Shown: piece after piece, positions 40,546 to 48,458 of the stretch | Numbering within the stretch: the stretch's first letter is position 1 | Layout of the letters: each line of letters starts with the position of its first letter | The notes under the pieces: generated by a model | The model's database searches: none | The model's input: only the letters and a program-made list of their open reading frames with translations | Told to the model about the DNA's origin: nothing | Made by a program: the position numbers and the translations under genes | NCBI GenBank assembly: GCA_943362175.1 | Contig: CALRIU020000001.1 | Coordinates: forward strand, 248,001 to 312,000 | DNA: 64,000 nucleotides | DNA from: UBA4416 sp943362175 | GTDB lineage: Bacteria > Bacteroidota > Bacteroidia > B-17B0 > Aurantibacillaceae | Direction: 5' to 3'

Positions 40546-41811
40546 TTAAGTCTTCTGTTTTTTCTTTTTGGCAGCCGGGAATAAAATGTTATTCAGGATG
40601 AGGCGGTAGCCCGGCGAATTGGGATGTAGGTTGAGGTCGGTCGGTGGATCTTCCACGCGGTGCTGGTAATCTTCCGGGTCGTGGCCTCCGTAAAAGGTCC
40701 AGGTGCCTTTGCCGTGGTCGCCGTGAATATAACGCGCTTCATTATAAGCTTTCGACTCGCCCAGGATCAGGATGTTTTTCTTGATGTAATTTTTTGTAAA
40801 AGCCGTGGTTTGTCCGTAAAAGCCCTTGATGGTTTGGGTGTGGTTCTGGCAAAGCATGGTAGGCACCGGGTCCCATTTGGCGGAAAAGTCGAAGAGGGTA
40901 AACACGTCGGTGGCTTCCGTCATGCCATATTGCATCCGTGTGGTCGTTGCGTCGATCGTGGAAAATTCATACTCGTAAGGATTGGTGCTGAGCTGGTATT
41001 TCTCAAAGGCATAGCCCTTACTGTAATCGATCTTACGGTTCATGGCCGGGTCGGCCGGGTCGTGGTCAAACATGGTTTCGCAGATGTCGATGCCCTCGCA
41101 GGCCAGCGCAATATCGTAGCTGTCGGTGGCGCTGCACATCGCAAATAAGAAGCCGCCGGTAAAGACGTAATCGTTGATCTTTTTGGCAACAGCCAGTTTG
41201 AGTTGCGACACCTTTTCAAAGCCGAGCCGCTTGGCGGTTGCTTCGTTGTCGCGTACCTCGTTCTGGTACCAGGCGCTGTTGGCAAAGCCCGCGTAGAAAC
41301 GACCATATTGCCCCGTAAAATCCTCGTGGTGCAGGTGAAGCCAGTCGTAGTCTTTCAGCTTGTCGCCGATGATTTCGTCGTCATACACCACATCATAAGG
41401 AATCTCGGCGTACTTCAGAACCAGTGTCACCGCATCATCCCAGGGCTGTTTGATCTTGGGGGAGTACACGGCGATCTTCGGTGCTTTTTCCAGCTTGATG
41501 GCGTCCTGGTTCACTTCCGGATTTGCAATCTCCGCCAGGATCCCGTTAGCCTGTGCATCGGAGATCACCTCGAAGGTAACACCGCGGATCGTACATTCAT
41601 TCGCTACAGGTTTGGAGTTGGGAATTAAAAAACTTCCGCCGCGGTAATTGGTGAGCCATTGGATCTCCAGTTCGCCCTTGAGCGCCCAGTAAGCAATGCC
41701 GTATGATTTTAAATGGTTCTTTTGTGTTTCGTCCATCGGCAGCAGCAGGTAGCTTGCCACGCTATGGAGCGAAATCAGCAGAAGAACAGGGAGTAAAAGC
41801 AGCTTTTTCAT
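40546..41811 (-). CDS. Secreted protein of the Bacteroidota 'asparagine synthetase B'-labelled family
   Basis: A 421-residue protein with a signal peptide (about 1-20) and a start to the mature protein reading LLLPMDETQKNHLKSYGIA. Homologues I recall in Bacteroidota are often labelled asparagine synthetase B, but the protein lacks the N-terminal Cys amidotransferase start and the synthetase ATP motif of real AsnB. Instead it has a GATase1/DJ-1-like pattern with a possible Cys nucleophile in LFAMCSATDSYDIALA and an exported location. Function is therefore unknown. It reads toward lysA, converging on the palindromic repeats. The Lys-rich end KKKKQKT is unusual. Confidence 0.75.
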   Translation of the reverse strand: MKKLLLLPVLLLISLHSVASYLLLPMDETQKNHLKSYGIAYWALKGELEIQWLTNYRGGSFLIPNSKPVANECTIRGVTFEVISDAQANGILAEIANPEVNQDAIKLEKAPKIAVYSPKIKQPWDDAVTLVLKYAEIPYDVVYDDEIIGDKLKDYDWLHLHHEDFTGQYGRFYAGFANSAWYQNEVRDNEATAKRLGFEKVSQLKLAVAKKINDYVFTGGFLFAMCSATDSYDIALACEGIDICETMFDHDPADPAMNRKIDYSKGYAFEKYQLSTNPYEYEFSTIDATTTRMQYGMTEATDVFTLFDFSAKWDPVPTMLCQNHTQTIKGFYGQTTAFTKNYIKKNILILGESKAYNEARYIHGDHGKGTWTFYGGHDPEDYQHRVEDPPTDLNLHPNSPGYRLILNNILFPAAKKKKQKT

Positions 41812-41920
41812 GACGTTCTAAATTACGGAATTCTTTGGCGCCGCCGCCGTTAATAGCTGTTAAATGTTTTCTTTTGGTTTGTTTTTTGACAATTTTAATT
41901 TTTTTATTTTGTTTTATTTT

Positions 41921-42061
41921 TTGGCGCCCGGGCGGGTCACTCCGCCTTGTATACACCCTCGCTCAAAAGCCCACTGGGCTTTTGCCGTACTTCGTTCCGG
42001 TTTTTTGGGCGATAAAAGAGGCATCGCCAAAAAGAACTGCCCCTCCGTGTCCCTGGCGCAA
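41921..42061. repeat. Interspersed intergenic repeat
   Basis: A repeat element starting TTGGCGCCCGGGCGGG and ending CCCTGGCGCA, within a gene-free gap of 325 bases (41812-42136). It shares its ends (GGCGCC near the start, a CCCTGGCGC end) with the copies at 47531-47645 and 53995-54301. The neighbouring 41870-41920 is T-rich low-complexity sequence. Confidence 0.6.
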
Positions 42062-42136
42062 CAACGCTGTCGGTATATGTTTTTCGCTTAACGACGCTTT
42101 CTCCGGCAATTTCTTTTAATCAAATGACATTAAGAT

Positions 42137-42505
42137 TTATCCATGGTAAACTCTTGAAAAAACAATCAAGCCGTTTTTGATCTGCAGGACTTCTCCTACC
42201 GAAAGATCTTCCTCGCCCTCCACGTGGCGGATGTATTCCATGAAGACCTGCTCCTCATCGGAGGTGAGTTTGATGACCTCATAGCGTAACGTCGGAAGGC
42301 GGTCGAACGCGTCCTGCCACCAGCTTCTCAGGGCATCCTTGCCTTTGATGAGCCCTTTGGTTTCCGGGAGGCGTGCTTTCAGCTTGGGGCTGTAATGCTG
42401 TGCATGGTCGTCGTAGAGCGACAAGAGCTTTTCGAGGTTGTGTTCATTGAAAGCTTCGAACCAGGTTGTGGCGATCTGCTTATTGGAGAGAGAGGTTATC
42501 TGCAT
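42137..42505 (-). CDS. NTF2/SnoaL-like protein
   Basis: A 122-residue cytoplasmic protein of the NTF2-like cone fold. The typical SnoaL start is present: WFEAFNEHNLEKLLSLYDDHAQHYSP, then a KGKDALRSWWQDAF helix and a beta sheet ending near YHG. Such proteins act as small isomerases, ligand binders or stress-related factors. No catalytic residue set can be assigned. Its ATG overlaps the upstream gene's stop by 1 base (TAATG), so the two are translationally coupled. Confidence 0.82.
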   Translation of the reverse strand: MQITSLSNKQIATTWFEAFNEHNLEKLLSLYDDHAQHYSPKLKARLPETKGLIKGKDALRSWWQDAFDRLPTLRYEVIKLTSDEEQVFMEYIRHVEGEEDLSVGEVLQIKNGLIVFSRVYHG

Positions 42506-42891
42506 TATTTTAAGTTTTCGACGGAAGGTTTATGCTCATCCAGAATCCGGCTGCCACTTGTCCTGGTACCCATTTGTTGTTTTGTTTTGCAGCCGGTTAA
42601 CACCAATATGCCAACGATCAACAAAGCCAAAAACCTCAATTTTTTCGCGTGAAGCCAGGAGATGAAATTGTAAAAGGCATCGTCTGTTTTTACATCGGTT
42701 CTGTTGTAAGTGCCGCAAACCGATTGGTTTTTTTTATCAGAAAAAAAAGCGGAAATCTCTTCGGGTGTCATCCCGGTAAAATCAATCACCAGGGTCTGGC
42801 AGCTTTTGCAGTAATGGCCTTGTTCTCCGGATTTCCTCTTTTCGGGAACCTCGTAGCAGGGTTTTTTGATTTCAACAGGCGGCTGGTGCAT
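42505..42891 (-). CDS. Membrane-anchored Cys-rich protein of Bacteroidota type
   Basis: A 128-residue protein. The N-terminal half contains a conserved Bacteroidota motif: PCYEVPEKRKSGEQGHYCKS, then CQTLVIDFTGMTPEEIS and VCGTYNR, where the Cys pairs could bind zinc or iron. A membrane helix (FLALLIVGILVLTG) follows at about residues 90-104, then a Ser/Thr-rich tail that ends near NLK. I recall this pattern in many Bacteroidota proteins with a SCQKTVVDF core and a CG near the end, but the function is not known. It is the upstream partner of the NTF2-like gene. Confidence 0.7.
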   Translation of the reverse strand: MHQPPVEIKKPCYEVPEKRKSGEQGHYCKSCQTLVIDFTGMTPEEISAFFSDKKNQSVCGTYNRTDVKTDDAFYNFISWLHAKKLRFLALLIVGILVLTGCKTKQQMGTRTSGSRILDEHKPSVENLK

Positions 42892-42955
42892 AAGATCAGG
42901 AGGTAAGCTCCCTGCAATTTACAAAAAAATAGCATAAATAGTGGTATCTTTCAGC

Positions 42956-44641
42956 ATGCTAAAAACGATGTTGGGCTTCCTGGGAATTGCCCTGATCCTG
43001 AGTTCCTGCTCTGAAGAAAAACTAGCGGCGGATCTCGTCATTCATCACGCCACGATTTATTCGGTAGACGCTTCCTTTACTGTTTATGAAGCCATGTGCA
43101 TCCGTGATGGAAAGATTGTGGAGCTGGGAAGCAATAAGCATATCCTGAAAAAATACGAAGCCAAAGAAACGCGGGATGCCAATGGGAAATTTATTTTCCC
43201 GGGCTTTATTGACGCGCACTGCCATTTCCTGGGATATGGCCTCGGCCTGCAGCAGGTAGATCTGACAGGAACCAAATCCTTTGCTGAGGTAATAACCAAA
43301 GTGGTGGATTTTGTGAAACGGGAAAAAGCATTTCCCGAAGAAGCAAACCGCTCTACCGGCAGCAAGCAGCAGGAAACAGCCTGGATCATTGGCCGTGGCT
43401 GGGATCAGAACGACTGGGATAAAAAGGAATATCCCACAAAAGATAAATTAGACAGTTTGTTTCCACACAGGCCGGTATTCCTCGCCCGCATCGACGGGCA
43501 TGCGGCCCTGGTCAATTCCAAAGCCTTGCAGCTGGCGCAGGTGGATGAAAACACCGCTTTAGCCGGTGGTGAGCTTTTAAAGAACGGGGACAAGCTCTCG
43601 GGCATTCTCATTGACAATGCGGTAGACCTCGTAAAGGCGGCGATCCCCCAAAGTGGCAGGGAGCAACTCTATACGGCTTTATTGAATGCGCAGAACAATT
43701 GTTTTGCTGCAGGACTTACCACTGTTGACGATGCCGGGGTCATGTACAGCGATGTGGAAGCGATGGACGAGCTGCAGAAGGCCGGTAAGCTCAGGATGAG
43801 GATCTATGCCATGCTTTCCGACAGTGCGCCCAACTATACACATTACCTGGATAAAGGCCCTTATAAGACGGAGCGCCTCAATGTGCGTGCGTTTAAATTT
43901 TATGCCGACGGGGCTTTGGGTTCGCGCGGTGCCTGCCTGTTCAAGGATTATGCAGACAAGCCTCATTGGAGAGGGTTCCTGTTGAGCGATATGGCGCATT
44001 TCAAAAAATACGCAGAGATGATGGATCGCAAAGGCTTCCAGATGAATACCCATTGCATCGGGGATTCGGCCCTGAACATGGTGATGGATATTTACATCCG
44101 CTATTGCAACGAGAAAAAGGACCACCGCTGGCGGATAGAGCATGCGCAGGTGGTTACGCCCGACGACTTTAAAAATTTCAGCGAAGACATCATTCCTTCC
44201 GTGCAGCCCACTCACGCCACCAGCGATATGTACTGGGTGCAGGAGCGGCTGGGTGCAGCGCGTGTGAAATATGCCTATGCCTATAAGAATCTGCTGGATG
44301 CAGCGGGAACCATTGCCCTCGGAACCGATTTTCCGGTGGAGGATATTTCCGCCATCAAAACATTTTACGCAGCGGTGATCCGGAAAGACAGGAAAGGCTA
44401 CCCGCCGAACGGCTTCCAGATGGAGAATGCGCTCAGCCGGCAGCAGGCCATCCGGGGTATGACGATCTGGGCGGCCTACTCCAATTTTGAGGAAAAGGAG
44501 AAGGGAAGCCTGGAACCCGGTAAGTATGCGGATTTCGTGATCCTGGACACAGACCTCATGAACTGTAAAGAGCATGTTATTTTAAACACTAAGGTGCTTT
44601 ATACGTTTATCAATGGTGAGAATGTGTTTTCGTTAAACTAA
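42956..44641 (+). CDS. Amidohydrolase lipoprotein (YtcJ-like)
   Basis: A 561-residue metal-dependent amidohydrolase from the ATG at 42956. This start is preferred over the earlier GTG at 42941 because it gives a tidy lipoprotein signal, MLKTMLGFLGIALILSSC, with the lipid cysteine 18 residues in. The metal site FIDAHCHFLGYG, a Lys-containing core and ALGSRGACLF are typical of the YtcJ/exoenzyme-regulatory branch, as are HCIGDSALNM, WRIEHAQVV and LGTDFPVE. The substrate is unknown; most relatives are annotated only generally. The upstream element TATCTTTC sits just before the start, as for leaderless genes. The UbiD-family gene follows 18 bases later. Confidence 0.88.
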   Translation: MLKTMLGFLGIALILSSCSEEKLAADLVIHHATIYSVDASFTVYEAMCIRDGKIVELGSNKHILKKYEAKETRDANGKFIFPGFIDAHCHFLGYGLGLQQVDLTGTKSFAEVITKVVDFVKREKAFPEEANRSTGSKQQETAWIIGRGWDQNDWDKKEYPTKDKLDSLFPHRPVFLARIDGHAALVNSKALQLAQVDENTALAGGELLKNGDKLSGILIDNAVDLVKAAIPQSGREQLYTALLNAQNNCFAAGLTTVDDAGVMYSDVEAMDELQKAGKLRMRIYAMLSDSAPNYTHYLDKGPYKTERLNVRAFKFYADGALGSRGACLFKDYADKPHWRGFLLSDMAHFKKYAEMMDRKGFQMNTHCIGDSALNMVMDIYIRYCNEKKDHRWRIEHAQVVTPDDFKNFSEDIIPSVQPTHATSDMYWVQERLGAARVKYAYAYKNLLDAAGTIALGTDFPVEDISAIKTFYAAVIRKDRKGYPPNGFQMENALSRQQAIRGMTIWAAYSNFEEKEKGSLEPGKYADFVILDTDLMNCKEHVILNTKVLYTFINGENVFSLN

Positions 44642-44659
44642 ATTTTGTGAGATTTTTCT

Positions 44660-46495
44660 ATGGGATATAAACATTTAAAAGCCTGCCTCGATGACCTTGA
44701 ACGACACGGGCATTTGGTGCGCATCAAGGAAGAGGTAGATCCGAACCTGGAAATGGCGGCAATCCATTTGCGTGTGCATGAAATGGGCGGCCCGGCGCTC
44801 TTATACGAGAAGGTGAAAGGCTCTTCTTTTCAATGCGCTTCCAACATCTTCGGAACATTGGAGCGTAGTAAATTTATCTTTCGCGATACCCTGGAAAAAA
44901 TGCAGACGCTTGTAGAGATTAAGAATAACCCGGTAAAAGCCCTGAAAAATCCCTTTAAGTATGCTAACGTTTCGCTCACTGCCCTTTCGGCCTTGCCTCT
45001 GAAAAATCCGCTGTCGAAGCCGGTGCTGTTTAAGGAAACCACGATCAGCCAATTGCCTTTGATCAAGCACTGGCCTATGGATGGCGGTGCTTTTGTGACA
45101 CTGCCACAAGTATATACGGAAGACCTCGACAAGCCCGGGATCATGAATTCCAATTTGGGGATGTACCGCATTCAGCTCGATGGCAATGAGTATATCCTGA
45201 ATAAGGAGATCGGCCTGCATTACCAGATCCACCGCGGGATAGGTGTACACCAGAGCAAAGCCAATAAAAAAGGGCAGCCGCTTAAGGTCTCCGTTTTTGT
45301 GGGGGGCCCGCCGAGCCATACCTTATCGGCGGTGATGCCTTTGCCGGAAGGACTGAGTGAAATGACCTTCGCCGGAGCCCTTGGCAACAGGCGCTTTCGC
45401 TACGTGTACCGCGATGGCTTTTGCATCAGCACCGATGCCGATTTTGTGATCACCGGGGAGGTGTATCCCCATGAGAACAAGCCCGAAGGACCTTTCGGCG
45501 ATCATTTGGGCTATTACAGCCTGAAGCATGATTTTCCGCTGATGCGCGTGCATAAAGTCTATCACCGCGAAGGAGCCATCTGGCCGTTTACGGTGGTCGG
45601 CAGGCCGCCACAGGAAGATACGAGCTTCGGGCAGCTCATCCACGAGATCACCGGCGATGCTATCCGTCATGAATTGCCGGGGGTGAAAGAAGTTCATGCC
45701 GTGGATGCGGCCGGTGTACACCCTCTGTTGCTGGCCATCGGCAGCGAGCGGTACACGCCCTACAGCCAGACCAAACAGCCTTCGGAGCTCCTCACCATTG
45801 CGAACCACATTTTAGGAAAAGGACAGCTGAGCCTTGCCAAATATTTATTCATTACGGCCGATGATACTCATCAGCTCAGCACACACGACGAGTCGGCCTT
45901 TTACCAGTACATGCTGGAACGCCTCAACTTAAAACGCGACCTGCATTTCCAGACCAATACCAGCATCGATACGCTCGACTATAGCGGCACCGGCCTTAAC
46001 AGCGGGAGCAAGCTGGTAGTGGCGGCCTACGGAGATAAGCTCAGAGAGCTTTCAAAAACAGCGACTGCGCAACATCAGTCATTGGCTACCTTTGTCAACC
46101 CACAGGTAGCCATCCCGGGAGTGCTGGTATTGCAGGGAGGCAAATTTGAAAGCTATCAGAAAGCGAAAGAGGAGTTCGCAAACTTCAACCGCGAGGTAGG
46201 GGAGAAGCAAACCGACCTGAAAGGTTTCCCGATGATCGTCATTGCCGATGATGCGTCCTTTACGGCAGCTACGCTCAAGAACTGGCTCTGGGTAACCTTT
46301 ACACGCTCCAACCCGAGCCACGATATTTACGGCATCAATCCTACAACCGAGTTCAAGCATTTCGGCTGTGATAACATGATTATCGATGCCCGCATAAAAC
46401 CGCATCATGCTCCCGCGCTGGAAAAAGACCCTGCCATCGAGAAAAAAGTCGATAAGCTGTTTGAGAAGGGGGGGAGCTTGTTTGGCCTGACCTGA
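44660..46495 (+). CDS. UbiD-family decarboxylase (menaquinone-type)
   Basis: A 611-residue prenylated-FMN dependent (de)carboxylase. Family motifs are visible: GPALLYEKVKG, GNRRFRYVYRDGFCIS, the cofactor/catalytic stretch PEGPFGDHLGYY and VVGRPPQEDTSFGQ. The length is long for UbiD (about 490) but matches the larger branch proposed to decarboxylate a menaquinone precursor in bacteria without UbiX-linked ubiquinone synthesis. As Bacteroidota use menaquinone, that role is likely but inferred. It is 18 bases downstream of the amidohydrolase, probably in the same transcript. Its stop lies inside the hairpin that converges with the LysM gene. Confidence 0.9.
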   Translation: MGYKHLKACLDDLERHGHLVRIKEEVDPNLEMAAIHLRVHEMGGPALLYEKVKGSSFQCASNIFGTLERSKFIFRDTLEKMQTLVEIKNNPVKALKNPFKYANVSLTALSALPLKNPLSKPVLFKETTISQLPLIKHWPMDGGAFVTLPQVYTEDLDKPGIMNSNLGMYRIQLDGNEYILNKEIGLHYQIHRGIGVHQSKANKKGQPLKVSVFVGGPPSHTLSAVMPLPEGLSEMTFAGALGNRRFRYVYRDGFCISTDADFVITGEVYPHENKPEGPFGDHLGYYSLKHDFPLMRVHKVYHREGAIWPFTVVGRPPQEDTSFGQLIHEITGDAIRHELPGVKEVHAVDAAGVHPLLLAIGSERYTPYSQTKQPSELLTIANHILGKGQLSLAKYLFITADDTHQLSTHDESAFYQYMLERLNLKRDLHFQTNTSIDTLDYSGTGLNSGSKLVVAAYGDKLRELSKTATAQHQSLATFVNPQVAIPGVLVLQGGKFESYQKAKEEFANFNREVGEKQTDLKGFPMIVIADDASFTAATLKNWLWVTFTRSNPSHDIYGINPTTEFKHFGCDNMIIDARIKPHHAPALEKDPAIEKKVDKLFEKGGSLFGLT

Positions 46496-46537
46496 CAGGA
46501 TTGTCCGGCGGGTGCTGTGAAACCTGTCGGGTCAGGC
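46485..46537. terminator. Hairpin between convergent genes
   Basis: GCCTGACCTGACAGG at 46485-46499 pairs with CCTGTCGGGTCAGGC at 46523-46537, 14 of 15 bases. It covers the UbiD-family stop and the end of the LysM gene. It lacks a T run, so bidirectional termination is likely but unproven; similar CCTGACAGG/CCTGTCAGG hairpins are common in Bacteroidota gaps. Confidence 0.55.
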
Positions 46538-47445
46538 TACGAAGGCAAATTCTTTTTCTGCCTCAGGTAAAGCACGTCGCCTACCTTGAGCTTGGCATCC
46601 GGCTTCAGGCGGTTCTTTTTGCAGAGCATGTTCAGGCGGATGCCATGCAGCTGGGAAATGGATTTCAGCGTTTCGTTTTTTTGCACGACGTGGTAAGGCT
46701 CGAGCGCCCTGCGACGTTTTTTCTCGATGTATATTTTTTGCCCGTACTGGATCTTGTCGGTCTTCGAAAAGTCGTTGTATTCCAGCAGGTCTTCCAGCTC
46801 GATGTCGAAATCATGCGCGATCTTGTAGTACGAATCGTTCTCGCGGGCAATCACAAATTTGATGCGGTTGAACCGGTATACTTCCCTCAGGGCAAGCTGT
46901 GGCTTTACATCTTCATTGGAAGGGAAGTTAAGCTTCGGCGTTTTCTCGATCGTATTCAGCTCGTTGAGCTTGTAGCGCTCGATGAGCTCGATCAGGCGCT
47001 CCGGGTATTTGGGGTCGGTGGCATAGCCTGCCGCTTTCAGCCCGTTGCACCAGCCTTTGTAATCGGTGATGGGTAATTCAAACAAAAAGGCATAGCGTGA
47101 TCGCGAATAGAGGAACATGCTGTGATCGGAATAGGAGTCGAGGACGCTTTCGTATTTGCGGAAACATTCGTCTTTGGCATCGTCGTCCATGGTGTAGGTT
47201 TCCCCGCTCCATTCCTTGTGGCATTTGATCCCGAAATGGTTATTGGCTTTCTTTGCCAGGTCGCTGTTGCCATTGCCGCTTTCCAGCATGCCTTGCGCCA
47301 GGGTAATGCAGGCCGGCACCTTATGCAGGTACATTTCCTTGATAGCATCGTCCTTGTATTTGGCAATGTAATCTTCGGGTGTAAAGGCTTTTTGGCCATA
47401 CACGTGAAGCGTTGCGAGTAATAACAAAAAGGAGAGGCGTTTCAT
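46537..47445 (-). CDS. Secreted glucosaminidase with LysM domains
   Basis: A 302-residue exported peptidoglycan hydrolase: signal peptide (about 1-17), a glucosaminidase/lysozyme-like domain (about 20-165) with ITLAQGMLESGNGNSDLAKKANNHFGIKCH, where the Glu after ML is the likely catalytic acid, and KGWCNGLKAAGYATDPKY. Two C-terminal LysM-like segments follow (about 195-240 and 250-300, the second with YHVVQKNETLKSIS), which bind peptidoglycan. The product is expected to cleave the glycan backbone during growth or division. It converges on the UbiD-family gene with a shared hairpin. The flank upstream holds an interspersed repeat. Confidence 0.9.
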   Translation of the reverse strand: MKRLSFLLLLATLHVYGQKAFTPEDYIAKYKDDAIKEMYLHKVPACITLAQGMLESGNGNSDLAKKANNHFGIKCHKEWSGETYTMDDDAKDECFRKYESVLDSYSDHSMFLYSRSRYAFLFELPITDYKGWCNGLKAAGYATDPKYPERLIELIERYKLNELNTIEKTPKLNFPSNEDVKPQLALREVYRFNRIKFVIARENDSYYKIAHDFDIELEDLLEYNDFSKTDKIQYGQKIYIEKKRRRALEPYHVVQKNETLKSISQLHGIRLNMLCKKNRLKPDAKLKVGDVLYLRQKKNLPS

Positions 47446-47530
47446 TTTTTGATTTTGTCTTTTGATGCTTGATGAACTTATTTTAGAGTGTATTAGGTTG
47501 TCGCTACGTTAAGAAATAAAGCTTTTACTT

Positions 47531-47645
47531 TTTGGGCGCCGAACGGGCTTTTCGTTCCAATCTTTTGCCGCAATCGGGTTCGCGTGTCTACCGATATATA
47601 GACTCAGTGTGCGGCAAAAGGATTTTCACTGCAATCCCTGGCGCG
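47531..47645. repeat. Interspersed intergenic repeat
   Basis: An element beginning TTTGGGCGCCGAACGGGCTT and ending CCCTGGCGC, with an inner inverted repeat of TTTTGCCGC and GCGGCAAAA (about 47570-47622). It fills most of the gap between the LysM and AlkD-like genes and belongs to the family of repeats at 41921 and 53995. Confidence 0.65.
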
Positions 47646-47663
47646 GTATATCTCTTGTCTCTT

Positions 47664-48437
47664 CTATCCCTTCAATCTCTTCTTGTCTTTTGCTCTTTTC
47701 TCCTTCAAAACCGCTTTCTCTTTGGCATTCATCTTTTCTGTGCTTGCCGTAAAAGCATAAGGCGATAAGGAAGCAATGTGCTCCGACAGGAAGTTATACG
47801 TCTCTTTCGGATATACGTTATAGCTTTCGCGTAACGTCCAGCCCACCGCCTTTTGCACAAAGTATTCCGGGTCCGGGAGCAGGTGCCGGATCAGGCCGAT
47901 GACATAGTCAAAAGGCAGATGTTGCTTCCGGGTGCGCGCATAATAAAACAGGGCTACCAGCGATTGGCGTCTTTCCCACAGATTTTTGGACCTGTTCCAG
48001 GTGTTGATGTACCTAAGCATTTTTTTCTGCGTTTCCGGTAGCTCTACCAGGCGTGAGAGAAACTTGGAGAGGTTATCGGAATGTCCCCAGTTATCAACGT
48101 GTTTGACCCATGCAGGCAGAATGTTCAATTGAACGTTCGCGGGAATGTGTTTGTAGTTCTGATCAAGGAAAATAAAGGCGAGGTTCTTGGCTTCAAAGGT
48201 CCGGCTGTTGCGAAACACCGTATCATAGATCAAAAATGTTTTCTCCCGATCCTCACCGTGAAAGCTGAAGCCCTTTTTGCCAAGCTCGTTCTGAGCTTTG
48301 GTCCCCAGGCCATACACATGGTGCGTGGTGCTCATGTACTGCTTCGCCCGTTCGGCACTTTCTTTGCTGATGTGGGAAGAAAGGGCTTTTAGGGTATTTT
48401 CCAGTTCTTTGGTATATTTGTTTGTAGCGAGCGTCAT
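47664..48437 (-). CDS. AlkD-like DNA glycosylase (HEAT-repeat DNA alkylation repair protein)
   Basis: A 257-residue protein of the AlkC/AlkD HEAT-repeat superfamily, which excises alkylated bases without base flipping. Family marks include WGHSDNLSKFL (an Asp at the catalytic position), NLWERRQSLVALFYYA with the phosphate-binding Arg, and VQKAVGWTLRE. The last 25 residues are Lys-rich (KEKAVLKEKRAKDKKRLKG), suggesting a DNA-binding tail. The start is divergent from prolyl oligopeptidase, 21 bases apart, so both 5' ends share a small region. No repair partner lies beside it. Confidence 0.88.
   Translation of the reverse strand: MTLATNKYTKELENTLKALSSHISKESAERAKQYMSTTHHVYGLGTKAQNELGKKGFSFHGEDREKTFLIYDTVFRNSRTFEAKNLAFIFLDQNYKHIPANVQLNILPAWVKHVDNWGHSDNLSKFLSRLVELPETQKKMLRYINTWNRSKNLWERRQSLVALFYYARTRKQHLPFDYVIGLIRHLLPDPEYFVQKAVGWTLRESYNVYPKETYNFLSEHIASLSPYAFTASTEKMNAKEKAVLKEKRAKDKKRLKG
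48413..48420 (+). promoter_or_regulatory. Possible -7 element for the prolyl oligopeptidase gene
   Basis: TATATTTG matches TAnnTTTG and lies inside the 5' end of the divergent AlkD-like gene, 38 bases before the ATG at 48459. No -33 element is obvious at the usual spacing. Confidence 0.3.
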
Positions 48438-48458
48438 CCCTCATCAAAAATACTAACA

